From: Burkholderia savannae
Lineage (GTDB): Bacteria > Pseudomonadota > Gammaproteobacteria > Burkholderiales > Burkholderiaceae
Direction: 5' to 3'
NCBI RefSeq assembly: GCF_001524445.2
Contig: NZ_CP013417.1
Location: forward strand, 3,906,001 to 3,970,000
DNA length: 64,000 nt
Positions within the stretch are counted from its first letter, which is position 1; each line of letters begins with the position of its first letter. This document shows, in pieces, positions 9,696 to 20,794 of this stretch. The notes under the pieces are model-generated. The model saw only the letters and a program-made list of their open reading frames with translations, had not been told where the DNA came from and ran no database searches. The position numbers and the translations under genes were made by a program.

Positions 9696-9811
9696 GTGCG
9701 TCGTGCGTCGTGCGTCGTGCGTCGTGCGTCGTGCGTCGTGCGTCGTGCGTCGTGCGTCGTGCGTCGTGCGTCGTGCGTCGTGCGTCGTGCGTCGTGCGTC
9801 GTGCGTCGTGC
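9696..9811. repeat. heptamer array GTGCGTC x16
   Basis: Sixteen exact copies of GTGCGTC plus four bases. It lies between the 3' ends of the alcohol dehydrogenase and xthA. Seven is not a multiple of three, so each array is open in several frames and yields false ORFs. The rest of 9612-9956 holds only the terminator. Confidence 0.97.
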
Positions 9812-9850
9812 AGCATCGCCCCCATCTCACCACAACGCAAGCCGCAAAAA

Positions 9851-9877
9851 AACGGGCCGCACGCGCGGCCTGTTTTT
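9851..9877. terminator. bidirectional rho-independent terminator
   Basis: A 10-bp stem (9851-9860 with 9865-9874, one G-T pair) around ACGC, with a T-run on the right and an A-run on the left, so it can stop transcripts from both converging genes. Confidence 0.85.
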
Positions 9878-9956
9878 CTTTCCGTCGTCGCCACCCGCTC
9901 GCGACGATCGCCCGGCCCGCTCTCGCAGAAGCGAGCCGGCGCGACCGCCCGCCGCG

Positions 9957-10727
9957 TCACTTGTAGTCGTAATCGACCGTGAGCGGCGCGTGATCGCTGA
10001 ACTTGACGTCGCGGAAGATCGACGTGCTTTTCGCCGTGCCGGCAATGCCCGGCGTCGCGATCTGGTAATCGATCCGCCACCCGACGTTCTTCGCGTACGC
10101 CTGGCCGCGATTGCTCCACCACGTGTACTGCTCGGGCCGCGAATCGAGCGTGCGGAACACGTCGACATAGCCGACTTCGTCGAACAGCTGCGTGAGCCAC
10201 GCGCGCTCCTCCGGCAGGCAGCCGGAGTTCTTCTGATTGCTCTTCCAGTTCTTGATGTCGATTTCCTTGTGGACGATGTTCACGTCGCCGCACAGGATCA
10301 CTTCGCGCTTCGCCTTCAGCTCGGCGAGGTGCGGCATGAACTCGTCCATGAAGCGGTACTTCGCCTGCTGGCGCTCGTCGCCGCTCGAACCGGACGGCAC
10401 GTACACCGACACCACCGACAGCTTGCCGAAGCGCGCCTCGACATAGCGGCCCTCCGAATCGAACTCGCTGCTGCCGTAGCCGATGATCACGTCGTCGGGC
10501 TCGCGGCGCGAGTAAAGGCCCGCGCCGCTGTAGCCCTTCTTCTCCGCGTGGTGGAAGTAGCTCCTGAAGCCGTGCGGCCCGACGAACTCGGCGGGCAGAT
10601 CGTCCGCCGACACCTTGATTTCCTGCACGCAGACGCAATCCGCGTTCTGCTCGCCAAGCCAGTCGAAGAAGCCCTTTTTCGCGGCCGAGCGGATGCCGTT
10701 CAGATTCGCGGTGATGACACGCAGCAT
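9957..10727 (-). CDS. xthA: exodeoxyribonuclease III
   Basis: A 256-residue AP endonuclease/3'-5' exonuclease for base excision repair. Motifs of the exonuclease-endonuclease-phosphatase fold are all present: ITANLNGIRSA, QEIKV (catalytic Glu), YSGAGLYS, CGDVNIVHKEID, WRIDYQ and SDHAPL. Length is normal. It is 31 bases downstream of the PPK2 gene, which may share its transcript. Confidence 0.94.
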   Translation of the reverse strand: MLRVITANLNGIRSAAKKGFFDWLGEQNADCVCVQEIKVSADDLPAEFVGPHGFRSYFHHAEKKGYSGAGLYSRREPDDVIIGYGSSEFDSEGRYVEARFGKLSVVSVYVPSGSSGDERQQAKYRFMDEFMPHLAELKAKREVILCGDVNIVHKEIDIKNWKSNQKNSGCLPEERAWLTQLFDEVGYVDVFRTLDSRPEQYTWWSNRGQAYAKNVGWRIDYQIATPGIAGTAKSTSIFRDVKFSDHAPLTVDYDYK

Positions 10728-10758
10728 GGTGAATTCCGTCCAGTGATTTCGTTGCGGT

Positions 10759-11598
10759 TTATTGGATTCTGATGCCGGCGAGCTCGGGCTTCGCGGGCGG
10801 ATATTCGAGCTTCATCGCGGTCAGCTCGCGCTGCAGCAGCTCGGCGATCATCACGTTGCGATGCGTCTTCGAATCGGCCGGAATCACGTACCACGGCGCA
10901 TGCTCGGCCGACGTCGCGACGAGCGCGTCGCGGTACGCGGCCTGATACGCGTCCCAGTGCTTGCGCGCTTCGAGATCCGAAATATCGAACTTCCAGTGCT
11001 TGTTCGGATCGTCGATGCGCGCCTGCAGCCGAGCGCGCTGCTCGTCCTTCGAGATGTGCAGGAAGCATTTGACGACCCGCGTGCCGGATTCGGCGAGCAT
11101 CTCCTCGAACTGCCGGATCTGCTTGTAGCGCCGCTCGCACTCGGCCTTGTCGATCGCGCCCGTCACGCGGGGCACGAGGACATCCTCGTAATGGCTGCGA
11201 TTGAAGATCGTCAGCTCGCCCGCGGCGGGCACCTGCGCGTGGACGCGCCACAGGAAATCGTGCGCGAGCTCGACCGACGTCGGCGCCTTGAACGACACGA
11301 TGCGCAGCCCGAGCGGATCGACTTCGTGGAACACCGCGCGCACGGTGCCGTCCTTGCCGCTCGTGTCCATCCCTTGCAGCACGAGCAGCATCCGCTTGTG
11401 CCGCTGCGTATGCAGGCGCTCCTGCAGCGCGTCGAGCTGCAACGCGACGGCGGAGAGCCGCTCGCGGTCGGTTTCCTTCGCCCCGCTCGAAAACGGCTTC
11501 GCGGCCGGATCGAACGCGTCGAGCGCGAATGCGGCGGCTTCTTTTTCGCGCGTGTGATACGGCACGCAGTAGTCGTCAAGCGACGGTTGCTTGGCCAT
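10759..11598 (-). CDS. polyphosphate kinase 2 family protein
   Basis: A 279-residue PPK2-type enzyme that transfers phosphate between polyphosphate and nucleotides. The Walker A-like GMDTSGKDGTV (about residue 76) and Walker B-lid region with NRSHYEDVLVPRV are typical; HWKFDISDLEAR and PWYVIPADSK follow. Its length and the YKQIRQFEEML block fit the single-domain PPK2 class. I chose the ATG at 11598, preceded by AGGAGGTG; an upstream GTG lies inside that ribosome site. Whether it works on AMP, ADP or GDP cannot be told by eye. Confidence 0.9.
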   Translation of the reverse strand: MAKQPSLDDYCVPYHTREKEAAAFALDAFDPAAKPFSSGAKETDRERLSAVALQLDALQERLHTQRHKRMLLVLQGMDTSGKDGTVRAVFHEVDPLGLRIVSFKAPTSVELAHDFLWRVHAQVPAAGELTIFNRSHYEDVLVPRVTGAIDKAECERRYKQIRQFEEMLAESGTRVVKCFLHISKDEQRARLQARIDDPNKHWKFDISDLEARKHWDAYQAAYRDALVATSAEHAPWYVIPADSKTHRNVMIAELLQRELTAMKLEYPPAKPELAGIRIQ

Positions 11599-11651
11599 CG
11601 GCACCTCCTTTCGTGTTGCACGAAGCGCGGCCCGGCGCTTCGCGAAACGCG

Positions 11652-11690
11652 AGCGGGCCGCCCCGAACGCCGGTTCGGCGGCGGCCCGCT
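11652..11690 (-). other. hairpin after gatB
   Basis: AGCGGGCCGC (11652-11661) pairs with GCGGCCCGCT (11681-11690) 35 bases after the gatB stop. It has no T-run, so termination would be weak or the hairpin may protect the mRNA end. Confidence 0.5.
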
Positions 11691-11724
11691 TGCTTCAGTT
11701 CGGCTTCAATCCGGCGCCGCCCGC

Positions 11725-13197
11725 TCAGCCGAGCTTCTTTTTCAGGAGCTCGTTGACCTGCTGCGGGTTCGCCTTGCCCTTCGTCGCCTTCATCGCCTGG
11801 CCGACGAGCGCGTTGAACGCCTTTTCCTTGCCCGCGCGGAATTCCTCGACCGATTTCGCGTTCGCGGCGAGCACCTCGTCGATGATCGCCTCGAGCGCGC
11901 CCGTGTCGGAAATCTGCTTCAGGCCCTTCGCGTCGATGATGCGGTCGGCCGCGCCTTCGTCGGCCGCCTTCTCGTCCCAGATCGTCACGAAGATTTCCTT
12001 CGCGATCTTGTTCGAGATCGTGCCGTCGGCGATCCGCTGCAGCACGAGCGCGAGCTGCGCGGCCGACACCGGGCACGCATCGATTTCGATGCCGTCGCGG
12101 TTCAACTGCGACGACACGTCGCCCATCAGCCAGTTCGCGGCGATCTTCGCGTTCGCCGCGCCGGCCTTCGCGACCACCGCCTCGAAGTACGCGGCCATCG
12201 CCTTGCTCGACGTCAGCACGCCCGCGTCATAGGCGGACACGCCGTACTGCTCGACGAAGCGCTGCTGCATCGCGGCCGGCAGCTCGGGCATCTCGCCCCT
12301 CACGCGCTCGACCCAGTCCGCGCCGATCACGAGCGGCATCAGGTCCGGATCGGGGAAGTAGCGGTAGTCGTGCGCGTCTTCCTTGCTGCGCATCGAGCGC
12401 GTCTCGCGCTTGTCCGGGTCGTACAGGCGCGTTTCCTGCACGACTTCGCCGCCGTCCTCGATCAGCTCGATCTGGCGGCGCACCTCGAAGTTGATCGCTT
12501 CCTCGAGGAAGCGGAACGAGTTCAGGTTCTTGATCTCGGCGCGCGTGCCGAACTTCTCCTGGCCGACCGGGCGCACCGACACGTTCGCGTCGCAGCGAAA
12601 CGACCCTTCCTGCATGTTGCCGTCGCAAATGCCGAGCCACACGACGAGGCCGTGCAGCGCCTTCGCATACGCGACCGCTTCAGCCGCGCTCCTCATTTCC
12701 GGCTCGGTGACGATTTCGAGCAGCGGCGTGCCCGCGCGGTTCAGGTCGATGCCCGTCATCCCCGCGAAGTCCTCGTGCAGCGACTTGCCCGCATCTTCTT
12801 CCAGATGCGCGCGGGTCAGGTTGACCGTCTTCGAATACGCGTCCTTGCCGGCCTTTTCGTTGGCGGGCACCTGGATCGTGATCTGGCCGCCCTGCACGAC
12901 CGGGATCTCGTACTGGCTGATCTGATAGCCCTTCGGCAGATCCGGGTAGAAGTAATTCTTCCGCGCGAAGATGCTGCGCGGCGCGACCGTCGCGCCGATC
13001 GCGAGGCCGAAGCGGATCGCCCGCTCGACCGCGCCGCGGTTCAGCACGGGCAGCACGCCCGGCAGCGCGAGGTCGACCGGGCAAGCCTGCGTGTTCGGTT
13101 CCGCGCCGAACTGCGTCGACGCGCCCGAGAAAATCTTCGAGACGGTCGACAGCTGCGCGTGCGTCTCGAGGCCGATAACGACTTCCCACTGGGTCAT
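11725..13197 (-). CDS. gatB: Asp/Glu-tRNA amidotransferase subunit B
   Basis: GatB activates mis-acylated Glu-tRNA(Gln) or Asp-tRNA(Asn) by phosphorylation and binds the tRNA. The 490-residue protein starts [13 protein letters not shown] and contains [13 protein letters not shown], the zinc-site region, [27 protein letters not shown] and the C-terminal YqeY-like tail. The ATG at 13197 lies two bases after the gatA stop with GGAG eight bases before it; an upstream GTG at 13203 overlaps gatA. Confidence 0.96.
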   Translation of the reverse strand: MTQWEVVIGLETHAQLSTVSKIFSGASTQFGAEPNTQACPVDLALPGVLPVLNRGAVERAIRFGLAIGATVAPRSIFARKNYFYPDLPKGYQISQYEIPVVQGGQITIQVPANEKAGKDAYSKTVNLTRAHLEEDAGKSLHEDFAGMTGIDLNRAGTPLLEIVTEPEMRSAAEAVAYAKALHGLVVWLGICDGNMQEGSFRCDANVSVRPVGQEKFGTRAEIKNLNSFRFLEEAINFEVRRQIELIEDGGEVVQETRLYDPDKRETRSMRSKEDAHDYRYFPDPDLMPLVIGADWVERVRGEMPELPAAMQQRFVEQYGVSAYDAGVLTSSKAMAAYFEAVVAKAGAANAKIAANWLMGDVSSQLNRDGIEIDACPVSAAQLALVLQRIADGTISNKIAKEIFVTIWDEKAADEGAADRIIDAKGLKQISDTGALEAIIDEVLAANAKSVEEFRAGKEKAFNALVGQAMKATKGKANPQQVNELLKKKLG

Positions 13198-13199
13198 GC

Positions 13200-14684
13200 T
13201 CACACTCCTGCCGGTTTCTGTTTATGCCAGTCGGTCGCGCGCTGGAACGCGTCGGCCACCTGCAGCATCCGGGCCTCGTCGAAATAGTTGCCGATGATCT
13301 GCAGACCGACCGGACGCTTCGCGTTCGCGCCGAAGCCGCACGGCACGCTCATGCCGGGCAGGCCCGCGAGGCTCACCGACAGCGTGTAGATGTCCGCGAG
13401 ATACATCTGGACGGGGTCGTCGCCCTTCGCGCCGATGTCCCATGCGACGGTCGGCGACGCCGGGCCCATGATCACGTCGCAGGACTTGAACGCTTCCTGG
13501 AAATCCTGAGCGATGATGCGCCGGATCTTCTGCGCCTGCAGGTAATACGCATCGTAGTAGCCGTGCGACAGCACGTACGCGCCGACCAGAATCCGGCGCT
13601 TCACCTCAGGGCCGAAGCCTTGCGCGCGCGACTTCTTGTACATGTCGAGCAGGTCGCGGTATTCCGCCGCGCGGTGGCCGTAGCGCACGCCGTCGAAGCG
13701 CGACAGGTTCGACGACGCCTCGGCGGGCGCGATCACGTAATAGACGGGAATCGACAGCTCCGTCTTCGGCAGCGACACCGGCACGAGCGTCGCGCCGAGC
13801 GCTTCGTAAGCCTTGAGCGCCGCGTCGATCGCCGCGCGCACGTCGTCGGCGAGACCCGCGCCGAAATACTCGTTCGGCAGGCCGATGCGCAGGCCGGCGA
13901 GCGGCTTGCCCGCATCGCCGCCGGCCGACCAGGTCTTGCCGAGGTGGCGCGCGAAATCCTCGCCATCGCGCTCGAGGCTCGTCGAGTCGCGCTCGTCGAA
14001 GCCCGCCATCGCGTTCAGCATGAGCGCGCAGTCGGCGGCCGTCTGCGCCATCGGGCCGCCCTGATCGAGCGACGACGCGAACGCGATCATTCCGTAGCGC
14101 GACACGCGCCCGTACGTCGGCTTGATGCCCGTCACGCCGGCGAACGACGCCGGCTGGCGGATCGAGCCGCCCGTGTCGGTGCCCGTCGCGGCGGGCGCGA
14201 GGCGCGCGGCGACAGCGGCCGAGCTGCCGCCCGAGCTGCCGCCCGGCACCGCGCTCGTGTCCCACGGGTTCTTCACCGGGCCGAACGCCGAGTTCTCGTT
14301 CGACGAGCCCATCGCGAACTCGTCCATGTTGGTCTTGCCGAGCGTGACCATGCCCGCCTTCGCGAGGCGCTCGACGACGGTCGCGTCGAACGGGCTCGTG
14401 TAGTTCGCGAGCATCTTCGAGCCGGCGGTCGAGCGCCAGCCGCGCGTGACGAACACGTCCTTGTGCGCGATCGGCAGCCCCGTCAGCGGGCCGGCCGCGC
14501 CCTGCGCGAGCGCGGCGTCGGCGGCCTTCGCCTGCGCGAGCGTGAGATCCGCGTCGACGTGGACGAACGCGTTCAGATCGCGCGCGGCGTCGATCCGTTT
14601 CAAATAGTGCTGCGCCAGCTCGACGGCCGAGCATTCCTTGGCGTCGAGCGCGGCGCGCAGTTCGGTCAGGCTTTTTGCGTGCAT
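13200..14684 (-). CDS. gatA: Asp/Glu-tRNA amidotransferase subunit A
   Basis: The amidase-signature subunit that releases ammonia from glutamine for the amidotransferase. The Ser-cisSer-Lys triad is visible: Lys75 in AHKD, the Ser pair in GGSSGGSS (150-155) and the nucleophile Ser174 in TGGSIRQP. Length of 494 residues is normal. It is the middle gene of gatC-gatA-gatB; 137 bases separate it from gatC. Confidence 0.96.
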   Translation of the reverse strand: MHAKSLTELRAALDAKECSAVELAQHYLKRIDAARDLNAFVHVDADLTLAQAKAADAALAQGAAGPLTGLPIAHKDVFVTRGWRSTAGSKMLANYTSPFDATVVERLAKAGMVTLGKTNMDEFAMGSSNENSAFGPVKNPWDTSAVPGGSSGGSSAAVAARLAPAATGTDTGGSIRQPASFAGVTGIKPTYGRVSRYGMIAFASSLDQGGPMAQTAADCALMLNAMAGFDERDSTSLERDGEDFARHLGKTWSAGGDAGKPLAGLRIGLPNEYFGAGLADDVRAAIDAALKAYEALGATLVPVSLPKTELSIPVYYVIAPAEASSNLSRFDGVRYGHRAAEYRDLLDMYKKSRAQGFGPEVKRRILVGAYVLSHGYYDAYYLQAQKIRRIIAQDFQEAFKSCDVIMGPASPTVAWDIGAKGDDPVQMYLADIYTLSVSLAGLPGMSVPCGFGANAKRPVGLQIIGNYFDEARMLQVADAFQRATDWHKQKPAGV

Positions 14685-14821
14685 TGCGTGGGTTTCCTGG
14701 ATTCTTCGGCGCGCGGCGAGAAGCGCGCGCCCGGGCGAACAAGCTGGCGAATCGGGCGGCCGGGCCGAAGGCGCGATTGCGGTTGCGGTTGCGGCGACGG
14801 ATGCGGCCCGAATTCGAGCGT

Positions 14822-15121
14822 TTACTCGATCACCTTCGGCACGAGGTACAGGCCGTCCTGGACGGCCGGGGCCGGGCGCTGATTGTCGTCGCGATTCACG
14901 CGCTCCGTGACGGCGTCGTCGCGCAGCCGCTGCGCGACGGCCTGGATCTGCTCGATCGGGTGCGCGAGCGGCGCGATGCCCGTCGTGTCGACAGCCTGCA
15001 TCTGCTCGACGAGGCCGAAGAACTCGTTGAGCTGGGCCAGCGTGTGCTCGGCGTCGGCGTCGGCCATTTCGAGCCGCGCGAGGTGCGCGATGCGTTTCAC
15101 ATCGGTCAGGGTCAAAGCCAT
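14822..15121 (-). CDS. gatC: Asp/Glu-tRNA amidotransferase subunit C
   Basis: A 99-residue subunit that wraps around and stabilises GatAB. It begins [17 protein letters not shown] and contains [16 protein letters not shown] and the closing [11 protein letters not shown], all typical of GatC. The start at 15121 fits the family; the upstream in-frame extension does not. It is the first gene of the operon and faces away from mreB. Confidence 0.94.
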   Translation of the reverse strand: MALTLTDVKRIAHLARLEMADADAEHTLAQLNEFFGLVEQMQAVDTTGIAPLAHPIEQIQAVAQRLRDDAVTERVNRDDNQRPAPAVQDGLYLVPKVIE

Positions 15122-15256
15122 GCGGTCACCGGAAAACAAGGGCTTGGCGCAGCGTGAAACTTGCGTTGCGTCAGGGGTTGGAAGGCTCGATCGAACCCTC
15201 AAAAATCGGGGGCGAAGCGGCGAAAATACAGCCTGTTTCGGTTCAAATACAGCGAA

Positions 15257-15262
15257 ATTATA
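15257..15262 (-). promoter_or_regulatory. candidate -10 box for gatCAB
   Basis: A consensus TATAAT reads on the minus strand 136 bases before gatC. A clear -35 is missing. The rest of the 362-base gatC/mreB gap is lower in GC and shows no gene; mreB promoters must also lie here but I cannot place them firmly. Confidence 0.45.
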
Positions 15263-15483
15263 AGGTATCATTACGCGTTCGACCCAGACCCGGACTGCCC
15301 TTGCCGCGCCGCCGCCGCTTTGACGAAGCCGCGCGGGCCTCGCGCCGGTCCCGGAAGATTTCATTCGCAGCTTCGCGGTTTTCAGGCGGCCGCTCCCGCC
15401 CGATCCGAGGCTGTTATTTTTCCGCTGCCGCCCTTCGCGCCATGTCCGCATGGGGCCGGCCCCAGAGCGAAACAGGATTCTGA

Positions 15484-16527
<1,044 letters not shown>

Positions 16528-16646
16528 TCGTCTAGGCATCCGTATGTCGCTCGTGCGGCGTGGCAGGCTCGCTCGTTTAGAACGAACCGCCGCGCCGTTC
16601 GCGCGTCTGAGCAACATCTAAATCGATCACGCGCCCGGCGCCGACC

Positions 16647-17732
16647 ATGGAATACAGTCCGCCGCCCCTCTTCAAACAAGGTCCGTCCGCACTGGCGCGG
16701 CTGATCTTCTTCGTCGTCCTGGCGATCGCGCTCCTCGTCTCGGACGCGCGCTTCAACACGCTCGAAATCGTCCGCGGCGTACTCGGCACCGTGCTTTATC
16801 CGCTGCAGCGCGCGGCGCTCGTGCCGCGCGATCTGTTCGTCGGCGCCACCGAGCTCGCGACGACGAGCTCGGCGCTGCGGCACGAGAATCAGCAATTGCG
16901 CGACCGCAACCTGAAGCTGTCGCTGCAGGCGAACCAGGCGGGCCAGCTCGCCGCCGACAACGCGCACCTGCGCGCGGTGCTCGAGCTGCGCCAGCAGATC
17001 GCCGCGCAGGCGACGCCCGTCGAGATCCAGTACGACACGGGCGATCCGTTCTCGCAGAAGATCATCATCGGCCACGGCTCGCAGGCGGGCATCCAGGACG
17101 GCGCGCCCGTCGTCAACGAGGACGGCGTGATCGGCCAGGTCACGCGCGTGTTCCCGCTGCAGTCGGAAGTCACGCTCGTCACCGATCGCGACCTCGCGAT
17201 TCCCGTCCAGGTGCTGCGCACGGGCCTGCGCAGCGTGATCTACGGCACCCCGAAGGGCGATGCGCTCGATCTGCGCTTCGTGCCGACGAGCGCCGATCTG
17301 CTCGCCGGCGACGAGCTCGTGACGAGCGGCCTCGACGGCGTCTATCCGCCCGGGCTGCCGGTCGCGAAGGTGGTGCGCGTCGACAAGCTCGCCGATACGG
17401 CCTTCGCGCACGTCGTCTGCGCGCCGATCGCGGCGGTGCGCGGCGCGCGCGAGATGCTCGTGCTGCACTACCGCAACGACATCCCGCCGCGGCCCGCCAC
17501 CGACGACGCCGCGAGCGACGCGAAGCCGGCGAAGGGCAAGAAGGCGGCGAAGGGCGCGGACAAGAACGCGAAGGCCGCCGATAAAAGCGCGGACAAGGGC
17601 AAGGGCACGGACAAGGGCGCGAAGCCTGCGGTGCCGCCGCCCGCGGCCGCCCAGAATCGCCCGGCCGGCGCGGCGCAGCCCGCCGCGCCGCTCAAACCCG
17701 CGGCCGCGCCGTCGCAAGGAGCGCCGCGATGA
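16647..17732 (+). CDS. mreC: rod-shape protein MreC
   Basis: A 361-residue bitopic inner-membrane protein linking MreB to PBP2. One transmembrane segment (about residues 17-36) is followed by a coiled coil rich in Leu/Gln (about 70-115) and the periplasmic beta-domain. The last 75 or so residues are a low-complexity tail of Lys, Ala, Asp and Pro that is not part of the E. coli protein. The stop overlaps mreD (ATGA). Confidence 0.95.
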   Translation: MEYSPPPLFKQGPSALARLIFFVVLAIALLVSDARFNTLEIVRGVLGTVLYPLQRAALVPRDLFVGATELATTSSALRHENQQLRDRNLKLSLQANQAGQLAADNAHLRAVLELRQQIAAQATPVEIQYDTGDPFSQKIIIGHGSQAGIQDGAPVVNEDGVIGQVTRVFPLQSEVTLVTDRDLAIPVQVLRTGLRSVIYGTPKGDALDLRFVPTSADLLAGDELVTSGLDGVYPPGLPVAKVVRVDKLADTAFAHVVCAPIAAVRGAREMLVLHYRNDIPPRPATDDAASDAKPAKGKKAAKGADKNAKAADKSADKGKGTDKGAKPAVPPPAAAQNRPAGAAQPAAPLKPAAAPSQGAPR

Positions 17733-18241
17733 GCCGCCCTCAGTACATCCTGCAGCCCGTCAACCCGTACTTCATCGTCTTCAGCCTCGCGGCCGCGTTC
17801 CTGCTGAACCTGATGCCGTGGGGGCGGATTCCGGGCGTGCCCGATTTCGTCGCGCTCGTCGTGCTGTTCTGGAACATCCATCAGCCGCGCAAGGTCGGCA
17901 TGGGCGTCGCGTTCATGCTCGGCATCCTGATGGACGTCCACGACGCGGGCCTGCTCGGCGAGCACGCGCTCGCGTACACGCTGCTGTCGTACGGCGCGAT
18001 CACGATCCACCGGCGCGTGCTGTGGCTGCCGCTTGGCGTGCAGATCTTCTACGTCGCGCCGCTGCTCGTGATCGCGCAGCTCGTGCCGTTCGTGATCCGG
18101 CTGCTGATGGGCGCCGCGTTCCCCGGCTGGAGCTATCTCGTCGACGGCTTCGTCGAAGCTGCGCTGTGGCCGATCGCGAGCCAGCTGCTGCTGATGCCGC
18201 AGCGCCGCCCGGTCGACCCGGACGACACGCGGCCGATCTGA
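17729..18241 (+). CDS. mreD: rod-shape protein MreD
   Basis: A 170-residue, very hydrophobic inner-membrane protein with about five membrane segments. It contains PDFVALVVLFW and GVAFMLGILMDV, usual for MreD, and completes the MreBCD complex. Coupled to mreC by a four-base overlap. Confidence 0.93.
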   Translation: MSRPQYILQPVNPYFIVFSLAAAFLLNLMPWGRIPGVPDFVALVVLFWNIHQPRKVGMGVAFMLGILMDVHDAGLLGEHALAYTLLSYGAITIHRRVLWLPLGVQIFYVAPLLVIAQLVPFVIRLLMGAAFPGWSYLVDGFVEAALWPIASQLLLMPQRRPVDPDDTRPI

Positions 18242-18437
18242 CGCGCCGCGCCGCCAGGATTTTCGCGTTGAACGCCCGCCGACCAACCGCCCGCCCGCTC
18301 GCCGCCTGCGCACCGCGGCCGCAGCGCGCCGGCCCGGCGGCTCGCGCAGGCCTGGCGGGCGCACCGCGCCGGCCGTGTTCGGCAATGTCCGGCGCGCCGG
18401 CGCGGAGGCGAAAGCGCGCCCCTTCATCCGTAATCGC

Positions 18438-20783
18438 ATGACCGAATTCAAGGACACTCAACAGCAGCTCTCGAAGTTCCGCCTGCGCGTCGCGGCGGCG
18501 GGCGTGTTCGTGTTCGTCTGCTTCGGCTTGCTCGCCGCGCGATTCTTCTACCTGCAAGTCTGGCAGCACGGCAAGTACGCGCTGCAGGCCGAGGAGAACC
18601 GGATCTCGGTCGCGCCGATCGTCCCGAACCGCGGAATCATCACCGACCGCAACGGCGTCGTGCTCGCGAAGAACTACTCCGCGTACACGCTCGAAATCAC
18701 GCCGTCGAAGCTCACGGACACGCTCGAAAACACGATCAACGCGCTCTCCGAAGTCGTGCAGATCGACGCGCGCGACCGCCGCCGCTTCAAGAAGCTGCAG
18801 GAAGACTCGAAGAACTTCGAGAGCCTGCCGATCCGCACGCGCCTGAGCGACGACGAAGTCGCGCGCTTCACCGCGCAGCGCTGGCGCTTCCCGGGCGTCG
18901 ACGTGCGCGCGCGCCTGTTCCGCCAATATCCGCTCGGCCCGACGGCCGCGCACGTGATCGGCTACATCGGCCGGATCTCGAAGCGCGACCAGGACAAGAT
19001 CGACGCGATGAGCGACGAGAACGACAGCGATCCGGAAACCTACGATCCGCGCCGCGACGCGAACAACTACAAGGGCACCGACTACATCGGCAAGGTGGGC
19101 GTCGAGCAGAGCTACGAGACGGAACTGCACGGAATCACGGGCTTCGAGGAAGTCGAGGTGACGGCAGGCGGGCGGCCCGTGCGCACGCTGTCGCGCACGC
19201 AGGCGACGCCCGGCAGCAACCTCGTGCTGTCGATCGACATCGGGCTGCAGCAGGTCGCCGAGCAGGCGTTCGCCGGCAAGCGCGGCGCGCTCGTCGCGAT
19301 CGAGCCGAAGACGGGCGACGTGCTCGCGTTCGTGTCGTCGCCGAGCTTCGATCCGAATTCGTTCGTCGACGGCATCGACCAGCAGACCTGGGACGAGCTC
19401 AACAACTCGCCCGACAAGCCGCTGCTGAACCGCCCGCTGCACGGCACCTATCCGCCCGGCTCGACGTACAAGCCGTTCATGGCGCTCGCGGGCCTCTCGC
19501 TCGGCAAGCGCACGCCCGGCTGGGGCTTCCAGGACCCCGGCTACTTCACGTTCGGCGGCCACACGTTCCGTAACGACGTGCGCTCGGGCCAGGGCTGGGT
19601 CGACATGAACAAGGCAATCATGGTGTCGAACGACACATACTTCTACATGCTCGCGCGCGATCTCGGCGTGACCGCGATCGCGAACTTCATGAAGCCGTTC
19701 GGCTTCGGCCAGCTGACGGGCATCGATGTCCAGGGCGAGGCGCGCGGAATTCTGCCGTCGCCCGAATGGAAGAAGAAGACGTTCAAGAAGGCCGCGCAGC
19801 AGAAGTGGTTCGACGGCGAGACGATCAGCCTCGGGATCGGCCAGGGCTACAACTCGTTCACGATCCTGCAGCTCGCGCACGCGACGGCGACGCTCGCGAA
19901 CAACGGCGTCATCATGAAGCCGCACCTCGTGAAGGAGATCGAGAACCCGATCTCGCGCGCGCGGCACCTGACCGTGCCGAAGGAAAGCGGCGTGATCCCG
20001 CTCAAGCAGAACGATCTCGACGTCGTGAAGCGCGGGATGGAGAACGTGGTCGAGAGCCCGTCCGGCACCGCGTACAAGGTGTTCCGCGGCGCGCCGTATC
20101 TCGCTGCGGGCAAGACCGGCACCGCGCAGGTGTTCTCGCTGCAGGGCGGCAACTACCGCGGGCACCTGCTCGCCGAACATCTGCGCGACCACGCGCTCTT
20201 CATCGCATACGCGCCCGTCGACCATCCGCAGATCGCCATCGCGCTGATCGTCGAGAACGGCGGCTGGGGCGCGCAGTCCGCGGGCCCGATCGCGCGGCGG
20301 GTGCTCGATTTCCATCTGCTCGACCGCAAGAATCCGGCGACGGAAGCGGCGGCCGTCGCGGCGGCCGCGTCGGCGACCGAGCCCGTCAACGCGCCCGTGA
20401 TCGGCGACGCGACGAGGCCCGTCGGCGTCGCGGCCGGTTTCAGGGCGCTGCCGCTGCCGGCGCCCGCGGCGGCGAGCGGGGCGGACTCGACGTCGGGCGC
20501 GAGCGGGACGGATGTCGGCCAAGGGAGCGCGAGCGGACGCACAACGGGCGCGATGGGCGCAGCAAGCGCCGTCGGCGGTGCGTCGAGCGCGGCCGCCACG
20601 GCCGGCAGCGCCGCGAGCGCGCCGCCCGCGCCCCGCCGGCTGCCGCCGCGCAAGCCGCGCCGCGCGCCGGCGAGCGACGCCGCGACCACCGCCGCCGCGC
20701 CAGCCGACCAACGGAAGTCCCCGAGGGACGACAACCGCGCCGCCACCGCCGCCAAGCCGGCGGCGGGCGGCATCGACGAGTAA
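18438..20783 (+). CDS. mrdA: penicillin-binding protein 2 (PBP2)
   Basis: The transpeptidase of the elongasome. A membrane anchor lies at about residues 16-40, the pedestal domain follows, and the transpeptidase has its nucleophile Ser342 in GSTYKPF, an SND-like VSNDTYFY and AAGKTGTAQ. At 781 residues it is about 150 longer than E. coli PBP2. The extra length is a C-terminal Ala/Ser/Gly-rich, then Arg/Pro-rich tail after about residue 640, predicted disordered and periplasmic. The start at 18438 removes 21 uncharacteristic residues; an upstream start is possible. Confidence 0.95.
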   Translation: MTEFKDTQQQLSKFRLRVAAAGVFVFVCFGLLAARFFYLQVWQHGKYALQAEENRISVAPIVPNRGIITDRNGVVLAKNYSAYTLEITPSKLTDTLENTINALSEVVQIDARDRRRFKKLQEDSKNFESLPIRTRLSDDEVARFTAQRWRFPGVDVRARLFRQYPLGPTAAHVIGYIGRISKRDQDKIDAMSDENDSDPETYDPRRDANNYKGTDYIGKVGVEQSYETELHGITGFEEVEVTAGGRPVRTLSRTQATPGSNLVLSIDIGLQQVAEQAFAGKRGALVAIEPKTGDVLAFVSSPSFDPNSFVDGIDQQTWDELNNSPDKPLLNRPLHGTYPPGSTYKPFMALAGLSLGKRTPGWGFQDPGYFTFGGHTFRNDVRSGQGWVDMNKAIMVSNDTYFYMLARDLGVTAIANFMKPFGFGQLTGIDVQGEARGILPSPEWKKKTFKKAAQQKWFDGETISLGIGQGYNSFTILQLAHATATLANNGVIMKPHLVKEIENPISRARHLTVPKESGVIPLKQNDLDVVKRGMENVVESPSGTAYKVFRGAPYLAAGKTGTAQVFSLQGGNYRGHLLAEHLRDHALFIAYAPVDHPQIAIALIVENGGWGAQSAGPIARRVLDFHLLDRKNPATEAAAVAAAASATEPVNAPVIGDATRPVGVAAGFRALPLPAPAAASGADSTSGASGTDVGQGSASGRTTGAMGAASAVGGASSAAATAGSAASAPPAPRRLPPRKPRRAPASDAATTAAAPADQRKSPRDDNRAATAAKPAAGGIDE

Positions 20784-20794
20784 CGGAGACAGGC

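Noticed and set aside
9696..9811. CRISPR-like array
   Set aside because: Units are 7 bases with no spacers, so these are simple tandem repeats.
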